DNA of 64,000 bases from Scytonema sp045865695 (GTDB taxonomy: Bacteria; Cyanobacteriota; Cyanobacteriia; Cyanobacteriales; Nostocaceae): positions 33,315 through 97,314 of the forward strand of contig NZ_BAACAP010000223.1 in the NCBI RefSeq assembly GCF_045865695.1, given 5' to 3'. Positions within the stretch are counted from its first letter, which is position 1. Each line of letters opens with the position of its first letter. Positions 8,331-17,357 of the stretch are shown piece after piece. The position numbers and the translations under genes were made by a program. The notes under the pieces were generated by a model that saw nothing but the letters and a program-made list of their open reading frames with translations, searched no databases and was not told the DNA's origin.

Positions 8331-8942
8331 ATGAAAAAAAGTATCATTGCTCTGCTCTTTGCAATCATTGCACTTGTCACAGGATTCAATCCGACAACTG
8401 CTATAGCAACACCCCTTAAAGTAGATCGAAGCTTTGTCGTTTTCCATGCAGATCGAGAGAAAACATTTGCCGTGAATGAAGATTTATTCACGTTCAAAAA
8501 CTTCAAAAATATCGTGAATAGAGGTAGTTTTGAAGATTTTTCTGTTGTTGAAATTACTAATGCACCTCGATCTAGCCCTGGCGGCTTTCTCCTGAAAAAA
8601 CATGTCATCAATGTTCCAGAAAATTTCTATGCTTTGGCAGGGGAGTTCGAGTTTTTTGGCTTTGATCCCAACAAAACAACGAAGGTTAATGCTGGAGATA
8701 TTGTCTATATCCCTGCTGGCGTGCCTTATGGTTACAAAAATGTGGGTTCTGAACCGGGCAAAATCTTATTAATGACGCCTTCTAAAGGATTTGAAAATTT
8801 CATTGAGGAAATCGGAACGAAAGTTCCAAAAAATTTCTCACCCGACTCTGAATCTGTACGAGCAAACGTGAATCAGATTGAGCCAAGCATGAATAAGATT
8901 GCCTCCATTGCTTCCAAATATGGCATTGAATTCTTGAATTAA
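8331..8942 (+). CDS. Exported cupin-domain protein
   Basis: 203 residues. The N-terminus MKKSIIALLFAIIALVTGF followed by TTAIAT is a clear Sec signal peptide with likely cleavage after AIA, so the protein is periplasmic. The mature part has a cupin core: NFYALAGEFEFFG, then VNAGDIVYIPAGVPYGYKNV, which holds the second cupin motif. The usual metal histidines are mostly missing (YALAGEFEF, VPYGYKN), so it may bind ligand without metal. The last 40 residues are charged. It lies 54 bp before the flavoprotein gene on the same strand. Confidence 0.82.
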   Translation: MKKSIIALLFAIIALVTGFNPTTAIATPLKVDRSFVVFHADREKTFAVNEDLFTFKNFKNIVNRGSFEDFSVVEITNAPRSSPGGFLLKKHVINVPENFYALAGEFEFFGFDPNKTTKVNAGDIVYIPAGVPYGYKNVGSEPGKILLMTPSKGFENFIEEIGTKVPKNFSPDSESVRANVNQIEPSMNKIASIASKYGIEFLN

Positions 8943-8996
8943 GCAGTGACAGCAACATGAAATCACGACAAAATCTCTGAAAAAGAGGAAATTTAC

Positions 8997-9614
8997 ATGG
9001 CTGAAGTTCTAATTGTGTATATTAGCATGTTCGGTAACACTCAAAAACTCGCCCAAAGTATTGCTGAAGGTGCTGCATCGGTAGCAGGTACAACGGTTAC
9101 GCTCCGCACCGCAGAGTCGGCGACAATCGATGAAGTTCGTCAATGCGATGCCCTCATTTTGGGTTCTCCCGTACACATGGGAATGCTGGACTGGAGAATC
9201 AAAAAGTTCATCGATAGCAGTGTGTACCAACTTTGGTTAGTCGATGAACTTGTTGGTAAAGTAGCAGGAGTCTTTGCAACAGGTGGCGGATATGGGAATG
9301 CAGGTTCTGGAGTGGAACTCACCCAGATTGCTATGCTTGGCTCGTTAGCAGAGTGCGGAATGATTCTTGTACCCTTCCCAAAATCGGCACCAGGTAGCGA
9401 AGTCACAGGTTCTCGCTGGGGTCCCTATGCCCGCTCAGGCGGTCTTCGTATGGAGCCAGATGGCATCACGGACGCAATGTTAGAAGGGGGACATCAATAT
9501 GGTGCCTCAGTTGCTCGTGTCGCTGCCGCTTTAACAGGTAAAGAGTTACTGCCCCGTGGAAACCATGTGCCAGAGGGCGAAATTCTCAAAGCATTTCAAT
9601 CCGTAAATGGTTAA
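8997..9614 (+). CDS. WrbA-like NAD(P)H:quinone oxidoreductase (flavodoxin fold)
   Basis: 205 residues, typical for type IV NAD(P)H:quinone oxidoreductases. The FMN phosphate-binding loop is VYISMFGNTQKLAQ near residues 7-20. Further flavodoxin-fold marks are LILGSPVHMGMLDWRIKKFI and VFATGGGYGNAGSGVE. Members reduce quinones by two electrons, so avoiding semiquinones. AAGAGGAAATTTAC precedes the ATG, giving a plausible ribosome-binding site. It is probably co-transcribed with the cupin gene. Confidence 0.88.
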   Translation: MAEVLIVYISMFGNTQKLAQSIAEGAASVAGTTVTLRTAESATIDEVRQCDALILGSPVHMGMLDWRIKKFIDSSVYQLWLVDELVGKVAGVFATGGGYGNAGSGVELTQIAMLGSLAECGMILVPFPKSAPGSEVTGSRWGPYARSGGLRMEPDGITDAMLEGGHQYGASVARVAAALTGKELLPRGNHVPEGEILKAFQSVNG

Positions 9615-9658
9615 GCTGACACTATTGGCGAATTTGTAAAAAATTTATGCGAGGTTAG

Positions 9659-9704
9659 GGGGTAGGGTCGAGGTGAGAATTACTGCTTACCTCGACCCTA
9701 CCCC
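9659..9704. terminator. 16-bp perfect hairpin after the flavoprotein gene
   Basis: Arms GGGGTAGGGTCGAGGT (9659-9674) and ACCTCGACCCTACCCC (9689-9704) are fully complementary with a 14-nt loop, 45 bp after the stop at 9614. There is no T-run directly behind it, so it may be an interspersed palindrome that acts as a terminator rather than a classical one. Confidence 0.6.
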
Positions 9705-10144
9705 GTAACGAAAAGTAAAATTTTTGGATTTGGCTTTTGTTTACTAGCCTAAGCGTGGTAAAGGTAGCCATGAGCGTTGGCGACATCCAATGCTGAGAAA
9801 AACTTACTGCGTCTATAATGGCTATGATGTCAAAGCTAAACAGAAATGTGAGCGCACATTTACGTCGCCATAATTAAGTGCGCTAATTAAACTTCCAGGC
9901 TTAAACAACCTTGAAATTGGGAACAAATTCGTCAATCTGATTGATGAAGCATTTCAGAATTACTCTTGGTTACAGCACTCATCAAAACATTTTAGAGTTC
10001 TTGAATTGGAAGTCTGAGTTTAAAACAAAAGGGAGCATCCCGTTATTTAATACCTGGCATCGACCATACCCCGTTCGAGTACCCAATCGTCAAACAGCCG
10101 TGCGATGAAGCAGTTATTCAATCCTTGGAGATTAAATATTCCGC
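9705..10144. other. Intergenic region, possible decayed transposase fragment
   Basis: 440 bp without an intact gene. In the rightward frame around 9790-9870 the translation TYCVYNGYDVKAKQKCERTF loosely resembles the zinc-finger start of some IS transposases, but it is short and followed by a stop. The last ~60 bp (10085-10144) are repeated almost exactly before copy 3 of the Rpn gene at 28354-28412, so they belong to the duplicated Rpn segment. Confidence 0.35.
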
Positions 10145-11035
10145 TTAATCCACAATTTTTGGTTCAAGATGTTCTGCTAAAAAGTGTTCCAAATCCGCTA
10201 GAGTGGTGAAATCTAGCAGGGCTTCGCTGAGGTCTTCGAGTACCGAAAGCGGGAGTGTTGAGAGAAGCGATCGCATCTCATCAGAAAGTTCAAGTCCCAA
10301 TCGGCGCGTTAACAGTCGAGTAATCAGCGCGAGTGCTTCTACTTCTCGTCCTTCAACTCGTCCTTCTTCCTTTGCTTCTCGAATTGCCCTTGGCTCTTGA
10401 GTCAAATCCAATCCTAGCATTGCCCTAATCTCCCCTTGACTTAAATTGGCAAACTTATAGACCATTATAGAGGTGATAATATCGATGATGTTCCCTCGTT
10501 CTCTGGCTGTAAACTCCTCTTGCTCGGTTCGCGAGAGCAATTCCCGTGCCAATTCTGGGGCTTGTGCTTCCGGTGCGATTGTCAATACCGTTGCTGCTAC
10601 CGTTACGGGCAGTGAGCGCACATCTGTTAACTCATCGAGGTAAATTCGATGCACTTGTTCGCCATTGAGCAGCGAACGATGGGGATAGACTTTACTCTGT
10701 TCGATACTGCGTGATGGGTAAATGACCACCGCTTGCCAATCGTCAAACTGATTGCAATTGCGGTAAAAATATAACAACGATTCACCAAACAACCGTTCGT
10801 AGAGTTCCTCATCCTTTTGAAACTGAACTTCACAGAAATAAACCGTTCCCGGTTGCGAATCTGGTGGCAGAAACACCCCATCAATCTCAAACTTCGGTTC
10901 CTTAACGGCGACACAATCAAACCGATACTCTTCGGCGTTGTCTGGTTGAGCGCCAATTAAATCAAAGAGCAATTGAGGGAATCTCTGAAACATCTGATAA
11001 AAAATGGGGTCACGCCGCATACTGTTTATACTCAA
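10145..11035 (-). CDS. Rpn family / DUF2887-like PD-(D/E)XK nuclease, copy 2
   Basis: 296 residues. The start MRRDPIFYQMFQRFPQLLFD is typical of the DUF2887/Rpn group. The nuclease core shows D52 (KFEIDGVFLPP) and E69-x-Q71 (FCEVQFQKD), the D...ExQ variant of the PD-(D/E)XK site. The C-terminal ~80 residues form a DUF4351-like domain. The linker has EGRVEGRE, two units of a 4-residue repeat. Rpn proteins are DNA nucleases linked to recombination in other bacteria; the role here is unknown. It begins 100 bp left of array 2 and reads away from it. Copy 3 is nearly identical, including both flanks. Confidence 0.85.
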   Translation of the reverse strand: MSINSMRRDPIFYQMFQRFPQLLFDLIGAQPDNAEEYRFDCVAVKEPKFEIDGVFLPPDSQPGTVYFCEVQFQKDEELYERLFGESLLYFYRNCNQFDDWQAVVIYPSRSIEQSKVYPHRSLLNGEQVHRIYLDELTDVRSLPVTVAATVLTIAPEAQAPELARELLSRTEQEEFTARERGNIIDIITSIMVYKFANLSQGEIRAMLGLDLTQEPRAIREAKEEGRVEGREVEALALITRLLTRRLGLELSDEMRSLLSTLPLSVLEDLSEALLDFTTLADLEHFLAEHLEPKIVD

Positions 11036-11134
11036 TCAACTTGAGTCAGTTTACTATTAAATGTCTTTCAGTGTACGCTCGTTGAAGGAAATAAAAAAAG
11101 AAACCGCGAGCGCATCTGAAAGAGAGAGTGAATT

Positions 11135-12355
11135 GTTGCCATCCCGCAAGCGGGTTTCATTTAATAGAAAGTTGGACTTAAATAATCAGTTGTTAGTTAG
11201 TCGATTGGGTTTCAATCCCGCAAGCGGGTTTCATTTAATAGAAAGTTCTACTGGTAAACTGCTCCTTCTAGAATATAAGTTTCAATCCCGCAAGCGGGTT
11301 TCATTTAATAGAAAGCGACTTGCTAATAGATATTGAGCAGCAGTCGCTGGAGATATGTTTCAATCCCGCAAGCGGGTTTCATTTAATAGAAAGTTTGAGT
11401 GTTGGGGCATCACAAATTCTAAATATTAGGTTTCAATCCCGCAAGCGGGTTTCATTTAATAGAAAGTTGTGGTCATTGTGGATGACGATTGCAGAGCGTT
11501 CAGTCGGTTTCAATCCCGCAAGCGGGTTTCATTTAATAGAAAGAGTTGTCCAACATAATGGCGTTGCCGTCGCTATCTTGTTTCAATCCCGCAAGCGGGT
11601 TTCATTTAATAGAAAGTAATCCTTCAATCTTTGCCCAATCAGAGTTTGAGATAGTTTCAATCCCGCAAGCGGGTTTCATTTAATAGAAAGGGCTAATTGT
11701 TCTGCTTTAGTTCTGTTAATAGTTTGTTTCAATCCCGCAAGCGGGTTTCATTTAATAGAAAGATAAAGATTATTTTATCAATGTATATTATCGATTAGTT
11801 TCAATCCCGCAAGCGGGTTTCATTTAATAGAAAGGCGGATGACGAGCTAGACGAGCAAGCTAAAGAAGAATGTTTCAATCCCGCAAGCGGGTTTCATTTA
11901 ATAGAAAGTAATCAAGTAAAGTTTAACTAGTTTTAACATGAAAAGTTTCAATCCCGCAAGCGGGTTTCATTTAATAGAAAGGAACAGACTATTCAAAATT
12001 CTAGATTTTTAAGAGACTGGTTTCAATCCCGCAAGCGGGTTTCATTTAATAGAAAGCATGGCTGTTTTTTTCTATTTCCTATACAGTCTGAAGAGTTTCA
12101 ATCCCGCAAGCGGGTTTCATTTAATAGAAAGATGAATGTTATATTTATCTTCAGATTTTTATTTATTTGTTTCAATCCCGCAAGCGGGTTTCATTTAATA
12201 GAAAGTTTCAAGCCTACTAATATTGTCTGCTAAATTAAAGTCGGTTTCAATCCCGCAAGCGGGTTTCATTTAATAGAAAGTGATATTGCTCCCCATCGGG
12301 GAGCGTTAATTGTGCGAAGTTTCAATCCCGCAAGCGGGTTTCATTTAATAGAAAG
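11135..12355 (-). CRISPR. CRISPR array 2 (17 repeats, 16 spacers), next to the cas operon
   Basis: 37-bp repeats start at 11135, 11209, 11279, 11357, 11430, 11507, 11580, 11654, 11726, 11798, 11872, 11945, 12020, 12095, 12169, 12244 and 12319. The plus-strand form starts GTTTCAATCCCGCAAGCGGG and ends TTTCATTTAATAGAAAG. The leftmost repeat is degenerate (GTTGCCATCCC), which marks the trailer end. Leader and cas2 lie on the right. The transcript (minus strand) gives repeats with stem CCCG/CGGG around a CUUG loop and the 3' part GATTGAAAC that becomes the crRNA 5' handle. The newest spacer (12281-12318) contains the hairpin GCTCCCC-ATC-GGGGAGC. Confidence 0.98.
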
Positions 12356-12569
12356 GGCAACCTACCAAAGTCAACAATAGAGCGGTTTCCACAACCATTT
12401 TTGGCGGGACTGTTTCAAAAGTCCATTCTAGCTTTCGCAAACAGACTCTGTGCTCATACTTCAATCGCTGAGAGTATTGCTTTGTCTAGGTTCTGACGTT
12501 TTGGCGGGAGGTGGGGGGTTTTTGCCCGTGCTTTGCCCTGCCAAAAAAATCTGTAAGACTACCCTAATA
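12356..12569 (-). promoter_or_regulatory. CRISPR leader 2
   Basis: The 214 bp between the newest repeat of array 2 and the cas2 stop codon. It shares ordered blocks with leaders 1 and 3 (CCATTTTTGGCGGGACTGTT, AAAAGTCCATTCTAGCTTTCG, CTCTGTGCTCATA, GTGCTTTGCCCTGCCAAAAA). It should contain the leftward array promoter and the Cas1-Cas2 integration signal. Confidence 0.85.
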
Positions 12570-12863
12570 TCATAATATTATTGTGTCTTGCTGTCGAGGT
12601 TGCTCGGAACCGTAGGTGATGGTCTTGCGTACCGACCCGGCGTCTAAAACATAGATCCGCACTGAATCTTCGGCTGGTTTCATCAAGTTCTCAACTTGCA
12701 CTGTTAGTTTAGCAAACTGTACGGCGGTTAAAAAACATTCAAACACGCTGTATTGTGTCCATGTTCCATATCCAGAAAGTAGTTTATGGAGTTTTGTTCG
12801 CCGCTTATTTGCTGCTTTATTGTCTGGTACGTCGTAAATGACGAGGTAAAACAAAGTACTCAT
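12570..12863 (-). CDS. cas2: CRISPR-associated endoribonuclease/integrase subunit Cas2
   Basis: 97 residues. The ferredoxin-like start MSTLFYLVIYDVPDNKAANK has the conserved Asp of Cas2 (YDVPD). GYGTWTQYSVFECFLT is the usual second strand pair. Cas2 dimers bridge two Cas1 dimers in the spacer integration complex. Its start overlaps the cas1 stop by 4 bp (ATGA at 12860-12863), so the two are translationally coupled. It is the last gene of the leftward cas operon and stands directly before leader 2. Confidence 0.96.
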   Translation of the reverse strand: MSTLFYLVIYDVPDNKAANKRRTKLHKLLSGYGTWTQYSVFECFLTAVQFAKLTVQVENLMKPAEDSVRIYVLDAGSVRKTITYGSEQPRQQDTIIL

Positions 12864-13837
12864 CTCAGTGTCAGCGCTTTATAAGGAACTCCTTCTTGTA
12901 GATGCCTACTGAACAATCGTGCTTGCAATTCGATCGCACGCCGGTAGCTGCAATGATAACCAAAGGTGGGATGCTTAAACTCATCGTTCATTTTTCGTTC
13001 CCAGGCTTGCAAAAACTGTTTGCGTCCGCTATCGGAAAGTCGATACGCACCAAGATTATCGGTAAAATCATCGGGTTTAATTTCTTTGTGGCTGATGACT
13101 GAAAGAATCAAATTATCAGCAATCAACGGGCGAAATTCTTCCATCAAATCCAGAACCATTGCGGGTTGTCCTCTTGTCGCCTCGTGTAAATAACCAACAT
13201 AAGGGTCTAAACCAGCCATATGAACTGCAGCTGTTACCTGTACTTGCAAAAGCCCGTAAGCAAAACCCAATAATGCATTTACCGCATCGGTAGGGGGGCG
13301 GCGATTTCTCCCATTAAATGACCATTCTTCCTCTAGCATCTTAGACCAAGCGGCAAAATATTCTCGCGCTGCCAATCCTTCAACACCTCGCAACTCGTTA
13401 AGAGTTGTTTGTTCTTTAACAAGCTGTTTGCGAGATTTCAGGGGATTGTCTTTTTGGTCGTGACGGTATAAAACAGCGTGTTGATTGTGGATTTTGCCAG
13501 TCACAATTGTTTTAACAATCTCCAAACGATGGTCTGCATTATAGTAAGCAGCATACTGTGCCAACCGCAACTGACCGTTACGAGAATATGCAGGAAGCGC
13601 GGAACCCAAGTACTTACCAAAACCAGACAGGTAATGTACTGGCATTCCTAGTTCTAAAGCATAGACTAGAGCATCGCCTGTCATTTGGGGATTTCCCATT
13701 AAAACCACTTGTTCGACAGTTTGAGCGGGAACGGATTTTTTCTCCCAATTGCCATCTTCTTGTTTGAGAGCAACTTTAAAAGCTTCTGCTGCTTTGCTGA
13801 GAACTGCATCAGGTTGAGTGACGTAGAGAATAGACAT
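12860..13837 (-). CDS. cas1: CRISPR integrase Cas1
   Basis: 325 residues, normal length. The N-terminal beta domain is followed by the catalytic helical domain with GVEGLAAREYFAAWSKML (metal-binding Glu), YLHEATRGQPAMVLDLMEEF (metal-binding His, and Asp/Glu at the end of the helix). Cas1 inserts new spacers at the leader end of arrays. It lies 3 bp after cas4 and overlaps cas2, an arrangement typical of the I-D adaptation module. All catalytic residues appear intact, so adaptation may still work. Confidence 0.96.
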   Translation of the reverse strand: MSILYVTQPDAVLSKAAEAFKVALKQEDGNWEKKSVPAQTVEQVVLMGNPQMTGDALVYALELGMPVHYLSGFGKYLGSALPAYSRNGQLRLAQYAAYYNADHRLEIVKTIVTGKIHNQHAVLYRHDQKDNPLKSRKQLVKEQTTLNELRGVEGLAAREYFAAWSKMLEEEWSFNGRNRRPPTDAVNALLGFAYGLLQVQVTAAVHMAGLDPYVGYLHEATRGQPAMVLDLMEEFRPLIADNLILSVISHKEIKPDDFTDNLGAYRLSDSGRKQFLQAWERKMNDEFKHPTFGYHCSYRRAIELQARLFSRHLQEGVPYKALTLR

Positions 13838-13840
13838 AAT

Positions 13841-14425
13841 TTATACCTCAAGGCGTAGTTTTTTGATTTCTTTGGGCAAACAAATTTTCTGCAAGCTGCA
13901 ATCCTGACACTTTTTCGCATTGTCAATCGGTGGTGGCATTGCACCTCCAATGGCTGACCTCGCTGCTTGAATTGCTTGTTCTGTTGCTAACCGCAATTCG
14001 GGTGTAAAATGGATACGCTCGCGACGACGGTTGGCATAGTAAAAAATTTCTCCGTAAGGAATGGTACTTCCTGTACGTTCTTCCAAACACATAGCCGCAC
14101 CACACAGTTGAAAATGGTCGTTCAAGTGGTTTGCCATGCGTCCTTTTTTAAATTCCAACGGCACTAACTGGTTGTCTTTTTCCTCTACTGCATCGATAAT
14201 GCCATTGATGAGGGTGCGATCGCTCCACACCCATTGATGTCGATAAACCACTTTGTCACCTTCCACAGATTTCCCCTCATCATCAACATTGCGGTGTAAG
14301 TGACGACCAATGATAATATGCTCGTTGTCAGCATTTTCTCCTAGTTCGTATTCCAGAAAAAAGCGACGCGGACAATATTCCCAAGCATTTAGATAAGCGA
14401 GGGGAAGATAAAATTGTTCGTTCAT
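13841..14425 (-). CDS. cas4: CRISPR-associated exonuclease Cas4
   Basis: 194 residues of the RecB-like Cas4 family. The N-terminal Cys lies in EYCPRRFFLEYELG and the C-terminal cluster is CQDCSLQKICLP, together the four iron-sulphur cysteines. The nuclease site shows GIIDAVEEKDNQLVPLEFKK (D, E-x-K). Cas4 trims prespacers and selects them by PAM. The start overlaps the cas6 stop by 4 bp. A 36-bp piece of this gene is preserved as a scar at 6027-6062. Confidence 0.95.
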   Translation of the reverse strand: MNEQFYLPLAYLNAWEYCPRRFFLEYELGENADNEHIIIGRHLHRNVDDEGKSVEGDKVVYRHQWVWSDRTLINGIIDAVEEKDNQLVPLEFKKGRMANHLNDHFQLCGAAMCLEERTGSTIPYGEIFYYANRRRERIHFTPELRLATEQAIQAARSAIGGAMPPPIDNAKKCQDCSLQKICLPKEIKKLRLEV

Positions 14426-15297
14426 TTCGCGTTAGCCTTTCTACGAGGTTTTTTATAACTTTGAGTTCTTGGATTGTGAATTTTGAATTGTGAATTGCCT
14501 AACTGTGTCTGTCCCATTCCCATAGCAGTTTTACGTCCTACACCTGCAAAGAAGGCAAAATTTGCCAAAATTGTTGCAATTCGAGCCGTTTCAGCACAAT
14601 TAAATCGATAGCGTATCCAGCCTTGCGCCCCAACTTCCGCACCTCCTTCCATCTTGAGTGCGTAGGTTTTCAGTTCGTAACCTGTGACTACAGCATTCCA
14701 TTCACAAGCCGGAAGTTGGTATTGTTCTAGTGCAAAAACATTCCACCGCCTATGCAGTGAGTTAAACACCAATTCAGGTAAGGGAAAAGTCTGCACGCTT
14801 TGATTTTGCTTAAAGCTAGTGGGAGACAGAAAATGCATCTCGATATCCGTTAAAACTGGGGCTGGGTGTGACAGCAGCGCGTAATCAGCCGCACCAGCTA
14901 GGTGATGCGTTCCTGGTAAAGCGTACATATTCCGCAGTACAAACGGGAAATCTCCCAACACCAAAGATTGATTCTCTGACAGTTCAAATCCCCGCATCAA
15001 TGGTTCAACCAAACCACCATCCAATAAACTAATCCGAAAATAAAAGTAATCTCCTACACGCACCCCACCCTGACGGCGATTTCCCAACAAACCTGAAATC
15101 GTCAATGGCGAACTTTGACTTGCATGAACGGCTTCCGCTACAGATGGATTTGCTGCTGCTAACCACTTAACTACTAGCGCATGCAATGCACGAGATAAAG
15201 TCGGGGGGATTTCTCCTACATCTGCTGCTGCAAGTTCGACAACAATAGAATGTAATGTAGTAAACTTATGCTGTTGCAACGACATTTCTTGCTCCAT
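14422..15297 (-). CDS. cas6: CRISPR RNA endonuclease Cas6 (type I-D)
   Basis: 291 residues. The C-terminal glycine-rich loop GVGRKTAMGMGQ is the Cas6 hallmark, and the double ferredoxin-like layout fits. Cas6 cuts the pre-crRNA in the repeat just before ATTGAAAC. The last ~20 residues (NSQFKIHNPRTQS and a basic tail) are encoded by an AATTCACAATTC-type intergenic repeat that has become coding, so the tail is probably not conserved. An internal ATG at 15285 (MSLQQHKF) is an alternative start; with the first ATG the overlap with csc1 is 32 bp. Confidence 0.92.
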   Translation of the reverse strand: MEQEMSLQQHKFTTLHSIVVELAAADVGEIPPTLSRALHALVVKWLAAANPSVAEAVHASQSSPLTISGLLGNRRQGGVRVGDYFYFRISLLDGGLVEPLMRGFELSENQSLVLGDFPFVLRNMYALPGTHHLAGAADYALLSHPAPVLTDIEMHFLSPTSFKQNQSVQTFPLPELVFNSLHRRWNVFALEQYQLPACEWNAVVTGYELKTYALKMEGGAEVGAQGWIRYRFNCAETARIATILANFAFFAGVGRKTAMGMGQTQLGNSQFKIHNPRTQSYKKPRRKANAK

Positions 15298-16075
15298 AAA
15301 AAGTGACCTTTGGTAAATAAATTTCTTCAGGTAATTGCTGATATTGTTCTGCTGTTAATGTTGCTTTAAAAGCATCCCAATCCTTCTTTTTCACTTCATC
15401 ATTCTTCTTGGCAAATACATACTCACCCCGTAATTGTGCTTGACTTACCAAACTCACGGGAGGCATAACAATCCGGTTGTAAAGTAACAGTCGAGTCTCA
15501 TTTGATAAATCTAAGGGATTTAAAGGATGCAAACAGGTGTAATCTCCAGATTGCGATCGCATGATTTGTTCGGGAAGTTTAATGACTTCAACTCTAATTT
15601 TGGCTGCCCATTTTCCCAACCGTATCCACCGAGGAATTTTGATAGTTTCTGGAGCAACAATATAAGTGCGATATTGACTGCCTACAGCCAATTCTTTAGC
15701 CCTTCCGTAATTAATTGGGTAATTTTTCTCAGCACCTTTATCGCCAAACTGTTTTGACTTACCATAATAGCCAACTTGAGCAGCTTTAAAGGTATTAATT
15801 TGATAAGACCAATTGATAGGTTGAGCGGGGAATACATAAATTCCGGCTTGATTGAGATGTAGAAGATTTTGTTCGGCACTTGCATCTAAATATGTAGGTT
15901 TTTGTGCTAGTTCTCCTTGTAAACGATAGGGTTGGGGAATGTAATTAATAGAAAACAGTGCAAAACTTAGCCCCCAATTGTGTAAATATTTCTCAGTTTC
16001 ATAGAGAATTCCCATTTCCCTAGTGGCGAAGAAAACATTATCGTGTAGCGTCAAAGTGCAGTGGTATAAAGCCAT
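15266..16075 (-). CDS. csc1: Type I-D Cascade subunit Csc1 (Cas5d)
   Basis: 269 residues, starting MALYHCTLTLHDNVFFATRE, a Csc1 signature; later INYIPQPYRLQGELAQKPTY and SQYRTYIVAPETIKIPRWIR fit the family. In type I-D it takes the Cas5 role, capping the crRNA 5' handle beside Cas10d. Its 3' end overlaps the cas6 start by up to 32 bp. A 198-bp spacer with palindromic repeats separates it from csc2, which is unusual within the operon. Confidence 0.93.
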   Translation of the reverse strand: MALYHCTLTLHDNVFFATREMGILYETEKYLHNWGLSFALFSINYIPQPYRLQGELAQKPTYLDASAEQNLLHLNQAGIYVFPAQPINWSYQINTFKAAQVGYYGKSKQFGDKGAEKNYPINYGRAKELAVGSQYRTYIVAPETIKIPRWIRLGKWAAKIRVEVIKLPEQIMRSQSGDYTCLHPLNPLDLSNETRLLLYNRIVMPPVSLVSQAQLRGEYVFAKKNDEVKKKDWDAFKATLTAEQYQQLPEEIYLPKVTFYGARNVVATA

Positions 16076-16273
16076 AATAATATCATTGTGGATTTTTGCA
16101 TGGGTTTTACCCCACCCTAACCCTCCCCTTTCTAAGGGGAGGGAATTAGATTTTCTATTTCCCCCCTTTACAAGCTAACCAAATTAAGCACGTAGGTAAC
16201 TTGTGAGGAGGGAATTAGATTTTCCATTTCCCCCCTTTACAAGGGGGGATTAAGGGGGGTAATCCAAATTGGG
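16076..16273. repeat. Palindromic interspersed repeats between csc2 and csc1
   Basis: The gap holds two related units with CCCCTTTCTAAGGGGAGGG-like and CCCCCCTTTACAAGGGGGG palindromes and a shared GGAATTAGATTTTC/TATTTCCCCCC core. These hairpins are common between cyanobacterial genes. Lying inside the cas operon, they could weaken read-through or set the relative mRNA stability of csc2 and the genes after it. Confidence 0.75.
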
Positions 16274-17269
16274 TTACTTACCTTTCTTTTTCAAAGCTCC
16301 AAAAGACTCTGCATAAGCTTTAGTTTGCCCATATAATGCAGTCATAGTTTCCACCAAGCGAGCCTCATCTTGGTATAGAGCATTAACTTCACCGACTAAA
16401 TCATCTAATTGCGAACCAAAAATTAACTTGGTTTTCCGTACAGGCTCATCATTCAATAAATTATTCGCCACTGTCTCTACTTGCTGTAAAACATCACTAA
16501 TAGGAGTATCGATATCTCCTTTTAAAGCATCGTAAAGCGCTTGAGTAAAATGTAAATTACTAAAAATTTCACCATCACCAAAAACAATTCCACCAATGTA
16601 ATTTCGCATTGTTCCCGTGCGCGATTCTTGAGCACCGTATCTTTTAGTACGAAGTAAGTTACCCAAAACATAGATAAAGCCTTCATAAGTAGAGTCACGA
16701 AGCGTTTCCACTGTGGGGAATGTCGCCTCTGGAATCACGTGATCCAACTCGTTGATACTGCTTCGCATTTCCCCAGCTTCACTCATCGTTCCACCTTCAA
16801 AGGGTGCATTGAATGTAAAACTACGATGGGACTCTTCGTAAGCACTCAAAGAAAAAGCCGAATCAGAGTAAACTTTAGAACGTTCGGAACCACTGTCACC
16901 GATCGCAAATCCATAGATAATACAATCCGGGCATTTTTTACAGGATTTCTCACCATTATATTCACAGTGCTTATCCTTATTTGCTTCATCCGCGCTAGTC
17001 AAACTCAAACCACGGAGTAATTCCCGTCCAGCAAGTCTTTCAGGAGTCGTTTGTTTGCGCTTAAACATCACCAAACGACTAATTTGTTTTTTGCTTTCAT
17101 CTGTATTACCCAAACCCGCTTGCGTGCGTGCAGTGTTAAGGATTCCATCTGTTTGAAATATAGGGAACGATTGACTGTGACGTAACAAGATAAAATGGAT
17201 ATACTTTCCAGATGCTAAACGGGGAAATGCAGATTGAAATTCAGACTTCAAAGTTGTAAAAACGCTCAC
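16274..17269 (-). CDS. csc2: Type I-D Cascade backbone subunit Csc2 (Cas7d)
   Basis: 331 residues. The start FPRLASGKYIHFILLRHSQS and the following FPIFQTDGILNTARTQAG are typical of Csc2. The Cys-containing stretch CEYNGEKSCKKCPDCIIYG (about residues 103-121) is a zinc-binding insertion. The late GALKKKGK tail is basic. Several copies of Csc2 coat the crRNA in the I-D effector. It lies 88 bp after cas10d on the same strand. Confidence 0.95.
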   Translation of the reverse strand: MSVFTTLKSEFQSAFPRLASGKYIHFILLRHSQSFPIFQTDGILNTARTQAGLGNTDESKKQISRLVMFKRKQTTPERLAGRELLRGLSLTSADEANKDKHCEYNGEKSCKKCPDCIIYGFAIGDSGSERSKVYSDSAFSLSAYEESHRSFTFNAPFEGGTMSEAGEMRSSINELDHVIPEATFPTVETLRDSTYEGFIYVLGNLLRTKRYGAQESRTGTMRNYIGGIVFGDGEIFSNLHFTQALYDALKGDIDTPISDVLQQVETVANNLLNDEPVRKTKLIFGSQLDDLVGEVNALYQDEARLVETMTALYGQTKAYAESFGALKKKGK

Positions 17270-17357
17270 GATCCTGCTCCTTATATATTAAGACAAAACT
17301 CAAAAACTCATCCGCGTGCATCTGCGTTCATCTGCGGTTAATTATTAATTAAAAAAC

